13,638 nt of DNA from contig JAIEPI010000055.1 in the NCBI GenBank assembly GCA_019749855.1, positions 1 through 13,638 of the forward strand, in the 5' to 3' direction. The stretch is from Rickettsiales bacterium (GTDB taxonomy: Bacteria; Pseudomonadota; Alphaproteobacteria; Rickettsiales; UBA998). Both the position numbers and the translations under genes were made by a program. A model generated the notes under the pieces. That model had not been told where the DNA came from, made no database searches, and worked only from the letters and a program-made list of their open reading frames with translations. Shown piece by piece: positions 1 through 6,386 of the stretch. Within the stretch, counting starts at the first letter, position 1, and every line of letters starts with the position of its first letter.

Positions 1-609
1 CAGGATTTACTGCCGCCCGGCGTTGATTTTGAGTGGACGGAACTTTCCTATCAGCAGAAATATGCAGGTAGTTCAGGTGGAGTGGCGTTTTTACTCGCGG
101 TGACGTTTGTATTTTTGTTGCTGGCCGCTCTGTATGAAAGCTGGACATTGCCGCTCGCTATTATTCTGATTGTTCCGATGTGCCTGCTCTCTGCCATGTC
201 CGGCGTGTGGATGGCCGGGATGGAAAATAACATCCTCACGCAGATTGGACTGGTCATCCTGATTGGTTTGGCCAGCAAGAACGCCATTTTGATTGTTGAG
301 TTTGCCAAAGAGCAGGAGGAAAAAGGCCATACCCCTCTGCAAGCAGCCGTGGATGCAGCTAAACTTCGACTGCGTCCTATTTTGATGACTTCCTTTGCCT
401 TTATCTTAGGTGTGGTGCCTCTGGTGACGGCGAGTGGCGCCGGCTCAGAAATGCGCCGAGCACTCGGTGTAGCGGTATTTTCCGGCATGCTGGGGGTGAC
501 ATTTTTTGGCTTGATTTTTACGCCAGTGTTTTATGTTCTCTCTCGTAACCTTGCAACATTTCTGCAAGCACGATTTTATAAACACCCACCGTCACAAAAA
601 GGAGCCTAA
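1..609 (+). CDS. RND multidrug efflux transporter, inner-membrane subunit (C-terminal part)
   Basis: Frame 1 is open from the first base to a TAA at 607-609, so this is the last 202 codons of a protein whose family is usually over 1000 residues. The fragment begins with the end of a periplasmic porter domain (LPPGVDFEWTELSYQQ). It continues with a membrane segment starting near residue 30 and ending in the family signature LAALYESW. Hydrophobic helices follow, with GLASKNAILIVEFAKE and then PILMTSF and GVVPLVTASGAG, all hallmarks of HAE1 pumps such as AcrB and MexB. These proteins use the proton gradient to expel drugs and detergents through an adaptor and an outer-membrane channel. Those partner genes are probably upstream, outside the window. 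The short basic tail after the last helix is normal. An internal GTG at 82 is not a start. The substrate cannot be told. Confidence 0.95.
   Translation, partial: QDLLPPGVDFEWTELSYQQKYAGSSGGVAFLLAVTFVFLLLAALYESWTLPLAIILIVPMCLLSAMSGVWMAGMENNILTQIGLVILIGLASKNAILIVEFAKEQEEKGHTPLQAAVDAAKLRLRPILMTSFAFILGVVPLVTASGAGSEMRRALGVAVFSGMLGVTFFGLIFTPVFYVLSRNLATFLQARFYKHPPSQKGA
599..604 (+). promoter_or_regulatory. Shine-Dalgarno of dps-like gene, inside the RND gene end
   Basis: AAGGAG sits 8 nt before the ATG at 613 and lies wholly within the last codons of the pump gene. Ribosomes finishing the pump would stop at the site, so translation of the two genes may be coupled. It is one of the best ribosome-binding sites in the window. 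Confidence 0.75.
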
Positions 610-612
610 ATC

Positions 613-1116
613 ATGGCAAAAACTGCATTAAAGACCACAGAAAAACCAACAAAATCAGCAAAACTGACTGTTCCAGATGCGCTTCAATATCTGCTCAAAG
701 ACACCTACGCCACCTACTTGCTGACCCATAATTATCATTGGAATGTAGAAGGGCCAAAGTTTGTCAGTCTTCATACGCTGTTTGAAACACAATACACGGA
801 GTTATTTGCCGCAATCGACGAGATTGCCGAGCGCATTCGCGCACTGGATGTGTATGCCTTGCCGAACCATTACAGCGAAATTATCGCAGTGGTGGACACA
901 CTGAGCAGCCCATTGCTTAAGGTAAAAAATAAGGATGCCGCAGCTGATCTCATGGTAAAAAACCTCATCACGGTGCATGAAAAAGTAGTGGCCTCCGCAC
1001 AAAAAGCCAAGCATGTGGCTGATGATATGGATGATGAGGAATCAGAAGATCTGGCTATTTCACGCATCCAAATTCACCAGAAAGCACTGTGGATGCTGCG
1101 TAGCATTATTAAATAA
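613..1116 (+). CDS. dps: Dps family DNA-binding ferritin-like protein
   Basis: This 167-residue protein has the Dps length and ferroxidase motifs. Residues 39-47 (HNYHWNVEG) carry His42, LHTLFE carries His54 and Glu58, and AIDEIAE carries Asp69 and Glu73. These match the ligands that bridge two subunits of the twelve-subunit shell. Dps proteins oxidise Fe(II) with peroxide, store the iron and coat DNA during starvation or oxidative stress. The first 17 residues are lysine-rich, like the DNA-binding tail of E. coli Dps. The ATG at 613 has a strong Shine-Dalgarno and lies 3 nt after the pump stop codon, so the two genes probably share a transcript. No separate promoter is evident. The acidic stretch DDMDDEESED near residues 137-146 is usual for the loop before the last helix. 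The family call is firm; DNA binding is inferred from the tail. Confidence 0.93.
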   Translation: MAKTALKTTEKPTKSAKLTVPDALQYLLKDTYATYLLTHNYHWNVEGPKFVSLHTLFETQYTELFAAIDEIAERIRALDVYALPNHYSEIIAVVDTLSSPLLKVKNKDAAADLMVKNLITVHEKVVASAQKAKHVADDMDDEESEDLAISRIQIHQKALWMLRSIIK

Positions 1117-1125
1117 GTGCTTTGC

Positions 1126-1154
1126 CGCAGTGCGAAACCCATGGGTGCGCTGCG
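1126..1154 (+). other. Hairpin just downstream of dps
   Basis: Bases 1126-1134 (CGCAGTGCG) pair with 1146-1154 (TGCGCTGCG) as a nine-pair stem with two G-U pairs. The 11-nt loop includes most of a perfect ACCCATGGGT palindrome. It starts 10 nt after the dps stop codon. No T-run follows, so it is not a classical intrinsic terminator. It may protect the 3' end or be part of the larger structured region next to it. Confidence 0.45.
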
Positions 1155-1157
1155 TTA

Positions 1158-1246
1158 CTGTTAGCGCAGCTGCGTGTGCAATCAACTGCAGGCATCTCAT
1201 TATGTGCCAGATGCTTATTGGTTGCGTCTTTATGACGCGCTAACGG
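1158..1246. repeat. Long imperfect inverted repeat / structured intergenic element
   Basis: Three nested stems can be read directly. The outer stem pairs 1158-1167 (CTGTTAGCGC) with 1237-1246 (GCGCTAACGG), ten pairs with one G-U. The middle stem pairs 1178-1185 (GCAATCAA) with 1218-1225 (TTGGTTGC), eight pairs with one G-U. The inner stem pairs 1192-1197 (GCATCT) with 1209-1214 (AGATGC) around an 11-nt loop. An alternative short hairpin, GCGTC/GACGC at 1224-1238, would compete with the middle and outer stems. It could be a structured 3' end, a small RNA or a palindromic repetitive element. I do not recognise it as a known family. The rest of this intergenic region, to 1367, holds only a weak promoter-like pair: TTAACA at 1262-1267 and TGTTAC at 1285-1290. 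Confidence 0.5.
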
Positions 1247-1367
1247 AATCTTCATAAAAGCTTAACACTTCTTTTAATGGGGTTTGTTACACTGACGCTC
1301 AATTGATGAGATTTCGTCGCAGGGGCGGCGTGACTCTAACGACTATATAACAACAAGAGAGATACAC

Positions 1368-3761
1368 ATGAGTTGCGAAAATGAATTCCGCGTACTGGTT
1401 CAAGCCGTCATCGCGCAAGGCAATCCCATTGGCGATCGCGGCCCACGTGCCACGGGCGACAACCGTGCAACGGTTCAGGCCTTGCAGGTTGTACTGCAAA
1501 ACACCCGTTTTGGCACGCAGGTGACGCCAAGCGGCATCATGGATGAAGCTACCAGAAATGCGCTGATGGACCTGCAAAGCAACGCAGGCATGCGCACACC
1601 TTCTGGCGTGGTGGACACGGCAACGCTGGGCATGCTGGCGACTGCGAGCGGCAATCAAGCCCTGGCTCCGGCGGCGGCACTTACTGCTTCAACGGGTGCC
1701 AATGCGCCCGCGACCCCTGCGCCAGCTGTTTCCACTTCTACACCAGCTCCAACAGGGCCAACCTACTCACCCGCTCGCGGTTTTGGCCCACAAGATGCGC
1801 TGCGTGATCTCACGCTGGCAGTGCGTGGCGGCAACCCGATCGGTGATGGTCGCAATGACTCACCGCAACAGATTGAAGCGCTGCAAGCCGCATTGATTGC
1901 GGCGGGACGTGGCACCAATGTCCGTCAAACGGGCCAGATGGATGCGGCGACGCGTGCGGGTCTAACGGCGCTGCAAACGGCCAATGGCTTGCCCAATACA
2001 CGTGGTGTTCTGGATCAGCAAACACTCACCGCGCTGACAAGTGAAGTAAATGCGCGCGCCATGTCAGATGCGTACCTTGCTGAGAGTCGTAGAACAACTG
2101 AGGCGCAAGCCGCAGCCGCGGCAGGTGCTGCGACGGCTCCCCGTCCAACTGCTGCTGCTCCAACTCCTACTCCAGCTTCTCTTCCCGCTGCTGCGGCGGC
2201 GCCAACTCCCGCGCCTTCCGCTCCGGCGCGTGGTGGAAATCTTCCCACTCCTCCGGGAAATGCGGCGGACTGGACACCTTTAACGATCGGTGGCCGTGCA
2301 AATGGCGGGCAGCATATAGTCACCACGCAAAGTGGCGATTCCGTGGCGATTATGCGCAATGTCCGTACCGGACAAATGTGGGTGCCGCCTAGCTATGCTG
2401 TCACAGATTCGAACTTACAAACCATTATTCAGGCGGGTGCTCAACAAGCCGTTCAGATTGGTGAACGCCCAGGTGTCGGCACGTTAGCAGGACGTGTGCC
2501 TGAGCCAAGTCAATTATCCCCCGCCGATCCTGCCCTGGCGCGTTCCGGCAACGCCGGTGATGGCCATGCCTTTGCACTTAACGCAGAGGGCCAGCTCCTC
2601 GCGCAGACGCCTGGCTTCCAACCTTCCCGCGTTCATAATGTCGCCCAAGGCCCTGTGTTTGATTCGCGAGGGATTGCGGGTGGCCGTGAGAGCACAAATT
2701 TTGCTGATTTGCAGGAACGGGTTCCTGGCGGACAGCGTCCAGGCGCAGCAATGCGAACCGTTCCTGTGGATGGCGGTCGTGTAGTGAGCATCATCGTCGG
2801 CCCTGATGGAATTGTGTCTCGTGGGGAAACTCCTTCTCCTACCGCAGCCACCGCGGCTACTCCCGCTTCTTCCGGACGCCCAGGTTTGACGGGTGCCGCC
2901 GTTTCTGCTCCGCTGCAAAGCCCGCTTGGTGTTCTCTCGCAGGCAGTGAGTAGTGGCAACGCCATTGGCGATGGGCGTGGTGATTCTCCCGCCCAAGTCA
3001 CCGCGTTGCAGCAAGCGCTGATTGCGGCAGGCCGTGGCGGCATTGTTGGTGTAGCGGATGGCCGTAATGGTGCAGCGACACGCGCGGCGGTCAGTGCGGT
3101 ACAGGCACAAGCCGGTCTTCCTCAAACGGGTGTCGTCAATGCGGCGACGTTGGCAGCGCTTAGCTCAGAAGTAGCGGCGCAAGGCCAAGGGGCCGTGGCT
3201 CAGGCAATAGACTCAAGCCCAGCGTTGGCCTCTGCATTAAGTGCTAATCCGGGCGCACGCTCAGCACTCGCGCAGGCCGTGGCGCAAACGCCAAGCTTAG
3301 GCACGGCGATTGCGGGAAATAGTCAAATCGCCCAAGCCATTGCGACAACACCGGGACTTGCACAGGCGGCGTTTGCCAGCCCGGCGCTCGCGGCGGCGAT
3401 GGCGGCAAATCCGGCAATTGCCACCTCATTGGCGGGGAATCCGGGTCAGGTCGCGTCCCTCGCTTCCAATCCATCGATGGTGAGTTCAGTGGTCGCTGCC
3501 TTTAGCCCTACTCCTTCGGTGAGTTCGACGCCGGCTGGCCTCTCAAGCACCCCTGCCATTCCGGCGAGTCTGGCCGGATTGCCAGCTTCGGTCGCCAGCC
3601 AGATTGCCAGCGGAAATGGAATTGGAGCATTGGCGGCAACGGCTGACACTCTGTCAAGCGTTCCTGATACACCGCAAACGCCAAGCGGCACGCCCGGTGG
3701 TGGTCCAGGGACTGGAACAGGCCAAGCGGCTGGTAGTTCTGGATCCGGAGTAGCTCGCTAA
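1368..3761 (+). CDS. Large Ala/Pro-rich protein with three peptidoglycan-binding-like repeats and a decapeptide array
   Basis: I do not recognise a named family for this 797-residue protein. Three repeats, near residues 7-95, 144-230 and 518-605, follow the PG_binding_1 pattern: VxALQxxL, a Gly-rich turn, DxATRxAL, LQ, G(L/M), GVxDxxTLxxL. Each is preceded by AVxxGNxIGD. Proline/alanine linkers join them, near residues 96-140 and 245-298. Residues 301-490 form a beta-like segment of unknown kind. Residues 617-710 are a ten-residue repeat array, and the tail is Gly/Ser/Thr-rich. There is no signal peptide, and none can be added upstream: the frame is open only back to an in-frame TGA at 1293, with no ATG, GTG or TTG before 1368. 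The ribosome site (GAGAG) is weak. Base composition is visibly GC-richer than its neighbours. A cell-wall or surface role is possible but unproven, and no catalytic domain is seen. Confidence 0.88.
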   Translation: MSCENEFRVLVQAVIAQGNPIGDRGPRATGDNRATVQALQVVLQNTRFGTQVTPSGIMDEATRNALMDLQSNAGMRTPSGVVDTATLGMLATASGNQALAPAAALTASTGANAPATPAPAVSTSTPAPTGPTYSPARGFGPQDALRDLTLAVRGGNPIGDGRNDSPQQIEALQAALIAAGRGTNVRQTGQMDAATRAGLTALQTANGLPNTRGVLDQQTLTALTSEVNARAMSDAYLAESRRTTEAQAAAAAGAATAPRPTAAAPTPTPASLPAAAAAPTPAPSAPARGGNLPTPPGNAADWTPLTIGGRANGGQHIVTTQSGDSVAIMRNVRTGQMWVPPSYAVTDSNLQTIIQAGAQQAVQIGERPGVGTLAGRVPEPSQLSPADPALARSGNAGDGHAFALNAEGQLLAQTPGFQPSRVHNVAQGPVFDSRGIAGGRESTNFADLQERVPGGQRPGAAMRTVPVDGGRVVSIIVGPDGIVSRGETPSPTAATAATPASSGRPGLTGAAVSAPLQSPLGVLSQAVSSGNAIGDGRGDSPAQVTALQQALIAAGRGGIVGVADGRNGAATRAAVSAVQAQAGLPQTGVVNAATLAALSSEVAAQGQGAVAQAIDSSPALASALSANPGARSALAQAVAQTPSLGTAIAGNSQIAQAIATTPGLAQAAFASPALAAAMAANPAIATSLAGNPGQVASLASNPSMVSSVVAAFSPTPSVSSTPAGLSSTPAIPASLAGLPASVASQIASGNGIGALAATADTLSSVPDTPQTPSGTPGGGPGTGTGQAAGSSGSGVAR
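3216..3497 (+). repeat. Array of ten-residue coding repeats
   Basis: This lies inside the 797-residue protein, residues 617-710. Units begin at residues 617, 627, 641, 651, 661, 671, 681, 691 and 701, with one four-residue insertion after the second unit. The shared pattern is [N/T/S]-P-x-[L/I]-A-x-[A/S]-[I/L/M]-A-x, for example NPAIATSLAG and SPALAAAMAA. From residue 641 onward the ten-residue phase is exact. The DNA copies differ from one another, so the array is old or kept by selection rather than freshly duplicated. Regular proline spacing suggests a repeating structural fold, not simple low complexity. Confidence 0.7.
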
Positions 3762-3786
3762 TAAAATAAACGATTATTGATTAAAT

Positions 3787-3822
3787 AAAACCCGTGATTC
3801 CGCTGTGAGTCACGGGTTTTTT
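3787..3822. terminator. Bidirectional intrinsic terminator
   Basis: AAAACCCGTGA at 3787-3797 pairs with TCACGGGTTTT at 3810-3820 around a 12-nt loop. A T-run follows on the + strand and an A-run precedes the stem, so it has the shape of a terminator in both directions. It lies 25 nt after the TAA of the repeat-protein gene and abuts the TAA of the convergent pseudouridine synthase gene at 3821-3823. It probably serves both. Confidence 0.85.
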
Positions 3823-4522
3823 ATGGCTGGTAGCCGCAGTTCATGAGGGCAGCCAGCATGTGGGATGGGGGTGGTGCCTCGGCGATAATCGCTGGCTTAT
3901 TGGCGGAAATCGGTACCGTCACCGCCCGCGCATGCAGTTGCAAACCTGAACTCACCGGCGGGGCATCCGTTGTAGTACCATAGATCGGGTCACCGACAAT
4001 GGGGCAGCCCAGCGAAGCGGCATGCACACGAATTTGATGGGTGCGACCGGTGCGCGGGAAAAATTCAACCCAGCTCAGGCCATTCGCCTCACCCCGAACA
4101 CGGTAATCAGTGACGGTGGGCATACCTTCGGGGTGTGTCTCCATCCACCAGCTGCGTGGGTCATCACTGCGTTTGCGCAATGGCAGGTCAATGCGCCCCT
4201 CCCGCTGCGCCGGAATGCCGCGCAAAATCGCCCAGTAGGTCTTTTCGATCTGCCCGTTTTGAAATAATTTACCTAGCTTGCTCAGCGCCTTGCGGTGCCG
4301 CCCTAAAATCAGGCAGCCGCTGGTGTCACGATCCAGACGGTGGGCGAGGCCGGGGGGATTGGGCAGGCCAAAGCGCAGCGCGTCAAAGTAATTCTCCAGA
4401 TGATCGCCGCCTTTGGGGCCGCCATGCACGGGCAATCCGGCCGGTTTATCGATGATGAGCATCAACCCGTCACGGTAGAGCAAACGCTCAAGCAGCATAT
4501 CGGCAGGGTAAGTGAGGTGCAT
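3821..4522 (-). CDS. RluA family RNA pseudouridine synthase
   Basis: The protein isomerises specific uridines to pseudouridine in rRNA or tRNA. From the ATG at 4522 it has 233 residues, close to the short RluA/TruC members, with no S4 domain. Visible motifs are LIIDKPAGLPVHGG, the catalytic HRLDRDTSG (Asp64 in this numbering), TGRTHQIRVHAASLG, GDPIYG and LQLHARAV. The ATG at 4522 was chosen because AAGG lies 5 nt upstream (4528-4531). An in-frame ATG at 4570 would add 16 residues but has no ribosome site and extends further into the divergent rimO upstream region. The target base cannot be inferred. It runs divergently from rimO and shares a terminator with the convergent gene to its left. 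Confidence 0.92.
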   Translation of the reverse strand: MHLTYPADMLLERLLYRDGLMLIIDKPAGLPVHGGPKGGDHLENYFDALRFGLPNPPGLAHRLDRDTSGCLILGRHRKALSKLGKLFQNGQIEKTYWAILRGIPAQREGRIDLPLRKRSDDPRSWWMETHPEGMPTVTDYRVRGEANGLSWVEFFPRTGRTHQIRVHAASLGCPIVGDPIYGTTTDAPPVSSGLQLHARAVTVPISANKPAIIAEAPPPSHMLAALMNCGYQP

Positions 4523-4573
4523 AGCGGCCTTATATCCCGATGCGTCGCTGGCGGCAAACCTTGTTGTCATTTT

Positions 4574-4602
4574 TTGCTGAATGCTTGTCTAGGCGGCATA
4601 AA
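4574..4602 (+). promoter_or_regulatory. Candidate promoter for rimO
   Basis: TTGCTG at 4574-4579 and CATAAA at 4597-4602 are 17 nt apart, matching three and four of six consensus positions. The predicted transcript would start near 4609, downstream of the rival start codon at 4540. The match is modest and rests on spacing. Confidence 0.25.
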
Positions 4603-4624
4603 ACGCGTACAAACAGGCGCGTTT
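4601..4624. other. Inverted repeat in the rimO leader region
   Basis: AAACGCG at 4601-4607 and CGCGTTT at 4618-4624 form a perfect seven-pair stem with a 10-nt loop. It lies between the candidate -10 element and the preferred rimO start at 4657. It could be an operator for a dimeric regulator or a leader hairpin; nothing in the sequence decides. Confidence 0.35.
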
Positions 4625-4656
4625 ACCATCATTTCACCTTTGCCACTGGTTGTGCC

Positions 4657-5988
4657 ATGCCTCTTGCTCACGCTGCTCCTAAAGTCGGATTTGTCAGCCT
4701 CGGTTGCCCAAAAGCGCTAGTGGACTCTGAGCGTATTCTTACGCAACTGCGTGCCGAGGGCTATGCCTTCTCGCCGGATTATGCGGGAGCTGACGTGGTC
4801 ATCGTCAATACGTGCGGTTTTATTGATTCCGCTCGCGATGAGTCGCTGGGGGCGATTGGCGAGGCGTTGGCGGAGAACGGCAAAGTGATTGTTACTGGAT
4901 GCCTCGGCGCGCAGCCCGATGAAATTCGCCAGCGCTATCCCAATGTACTGGCCATCACCGGACCGCAACAATATGAGAGCGTGATGAATGCGGTGCATAA
5001 AGCCGTGCCGCCACTGCATGATCCATACCTTGATTTATTGCCCGCGCAAGGGGTGAAGCTGACGCCGAAACATTACGCGTATTTGAAAATCTCTGAGGGA
5101 TGCAACAATCGCTGTTCATTTTGCATTATCCCCAGTTTGCGCGGTGATCTGGTTTCACGCCCGATTGGTGAGGTGCTGCGCGAGGCGGAGAATCTGGTGG
5201 CAGCCGGTGTGAAAGAACTACTGGTGATTTCACAGGATACCAGCGCTTACGGGGTGGATGTGAAATATGCGCCGAGTGAATGGCGTGATCGCGAATGGCG
5301 CACCAAGTTTTTTGATCTGGCCTCGGGCTTAAGTGAGCTGGGTGTATGGATTCGCATGCATTATGTCTATCCCTACCCACACGTCGATGAGGTGATTCCG
5401 CTGATGGCGGAGGGTAAGATTCTGCCCTATCTCGACATCCCGTTTCAGCATGCGAGTCCGGCAGTGTTAAAAAATATGCGTCGCCCTGCCGCACAGGAAA
5501 AAACGCTTGGGCGTATTCTTCGCTGGCGGGAGATCTGTCCTGACCTCACCCTGCGCTCGACATTCATTGTTGGGTTTCCGGGTGAAACCGAGGATGATTT
5601 TCAGATGCTGCTGAATTGGATTGAGGAAGCGCAGATTGATCGCGCCGGTTGCTTCAAATATGAACCAGTGGTCGGCGCCGTGGCCAATGCACTCGAGGGC
5701 GCGGTTCCTGAGGAAGTGAAGGAGGAGCGCTGGCATCGTTTCATGCAGGTGCAGCAACAGGTGAGCGCCGCGCGTCTGAAACAAAAGATTGGACGCACCC
5801 TGCCGGTGCTGATTGATGGCGCTGGCGAGGATGGCGTGATGATCGGACGCACGCAAGGCGACGCGCCGGAGATTGATGGTATTGTCCGTGTTGCCAGTGT
5901 GCGCCCCTTGGTCGCGGGTGATATTGTGCCTGTGACGATTCAGGCAGCGGACGACTATGATCTGGTGGGCAGTGTCACCGCCGCGTGA
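4657..5988 (+). CDS. rimO: Ribosomal protein S12 methylthiotransferase RimO
   Basis: RimO is a radical-SAM enzyme that adds a methylthio group to the conserved aspartate of ribosomal protein S12. From the ATG at 4657 it has 443 residues, typical of the family. The N-terminal UPF0004 domain carries the three cysteines of the auxiliary iron-sulfur cluster: Cys17 (SLGCPKALVDSE), Cys53 (NTCGFI) and Cys82 (TGCLGAQ). The radical-SAM motif is EGCNNRCSFCIIPSLRG, with Cys149, Cys153 and Cys156. Later motifs are DIPFQHAS, RSTFIVGFPGET and a C-terminal TRAM-like domain ending LVGSV. The SLGCPKALVDSE and DIPFQHAS motifs fit RimO better than MiaB. An ATG at 4540 would add 39 basic residues unlike the family and would overlap the rluA-like gene start, so I prefer 4657 despite a weak ribosome site. 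Confidence 0.95.
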   Translation: MPLAHAAPKVGFVSLGCPKALVDSERILTQLRAEGYAFSPDYAGADVVIVNTCGFIDSARDESLGAIGEALAENGKVIVTGCLGAQPDEIRQRYPNVLAITGPQQYESVMNAVHKAVPPLHDPYLDLLPAQGVKLTPKHYAYLKISEGCNNRCSFCIIPSLRGDLVSRPIGEVLREAENLVAAGVKELLVISQDTSAYGVDVKYAPSEWRDREWRTKFFDLASGLSELGVWIRMHYVYPYPHVDEVIPLMAEGKILPYLDIPFQHASPAVLKNMRRPAAQEKTLGRILRWREICPDLTLRSTFIVGFPGETEDDFQMLLNWIEEAQIDRAGCFKYEPVVGAVANALEGAVPEEVKEERWHRFMQVQQQVSAARLKQKIGRTLPVLIDGAGEDGVMIGRTQGDAPEIDGIVRVASVRPLVAGDIVPVTIQAADDYDLVGSVTAA

Positions 5989-5994
5989 GGTGCA

Positions 5995-6315
5995 TCAGCT
6001 CTGAAGTTTGAGCCCAATCACGCCGCCAACAATCAGCGCTAAGCACAGGATGCGGCCTACAGAGGCCGGCTCACCCAACATTAGCATGCCGATAATAGCC
6101 GCGCCTGTTGCGCCAATCGCCACCCACACCGCGTAAGCGAGGCTAATGGGCAGTGTGCGCGTGGCTTGTGCCAGCAGCCAAAAGCTGAAACACATGGCAC
6201 ATAAGGTGATGAGGCTCGGCCATAATTTGGTGAATCCTTGCGAGCTTTTCATGGTCATCGCCCAGATGATTTCCAAAATGCCTGCCAGCACTAATTGTAA
6301 CCAGGGTTGGCTCAT
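5995..6315 (-). CDS. gdx: SMR family guanidinium exporter (Gdx/SugE type)
   Basis: This is a 106-residue small multidrug resistance protein with four hydrophobic helices and short loops. GILEIIWAMTMKSSQGF matches the first-helix signature of the Gdx/SugE clade, with the essential glutamate (Glu13) in the LE-W context. LPISLAYAVWVAIGATGAA and IVGGVIGLKL also fit SugE. Clade members work as dual-topology dimers that exchange guanidinium for protons. The start at 6315 is set by GAGAGGA at 6321-6327, 5 nt upstream. An earlier ATG at 6351 would add 12 polar residues without a ribosome site. The gene lies 71 nt downstream of amtB on the same strand. Its stop codon is 6 nt from the convergent rimO stop with no terminator between. 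I see no guanidine riboswitch upstream. Confidence 0.9.
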   Translation of the reverse strand: MSQPWLQLVLAGILEIIWAMTMKSSQGFTKLWPSLITLCAMCFSFWLLAQATRTLPISLAYAVWVAIGATGAAIIGMLMLGEPASVGRILCLALIVGGVIGLKLQS

Positions 6316-6386
6316 ATTTTTCCTCTCGTCTGATACGTTATTTGTCATCATTCGACATCAGTTGACGATTCGAACTTGAACGAAAA

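Noticed and set aside
1158..1246. Integron attC recombination site
   Set aside because: attC sites begin with RYYYAAC and end with GTTRRRY. Here the arms are in the opposite order (GTTAGCGC first, GCGCTAAC last) on both strands, and no integrase or cassette is present.
2514..3125. 203-codon minus-strand open frame inside the repeat-protein gene
   Set aside because: It is an antisense frame kept open by the GC-rich codons of the real gene. Its product is Arg/Thr/Ala-rich without any motif and it has no ribosome site.
4540..4656. N-terminal extension of RimO from the ATG at 4540
   Set aside because: The 39 added residues are basic and unlike RimO. The region also holds a candidate promoter and hairpin and overlaps the longest possible start of the divergent gene.
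6316..6386. Guanidine riboswitch upstream of gdx
   Set aside because: The 71-nt gap lacks the paired hairpins with ACGR loops of the mini-ykkC type and is too short for the guanidine-I type. Only short TTCGAA-type repeats are visible.
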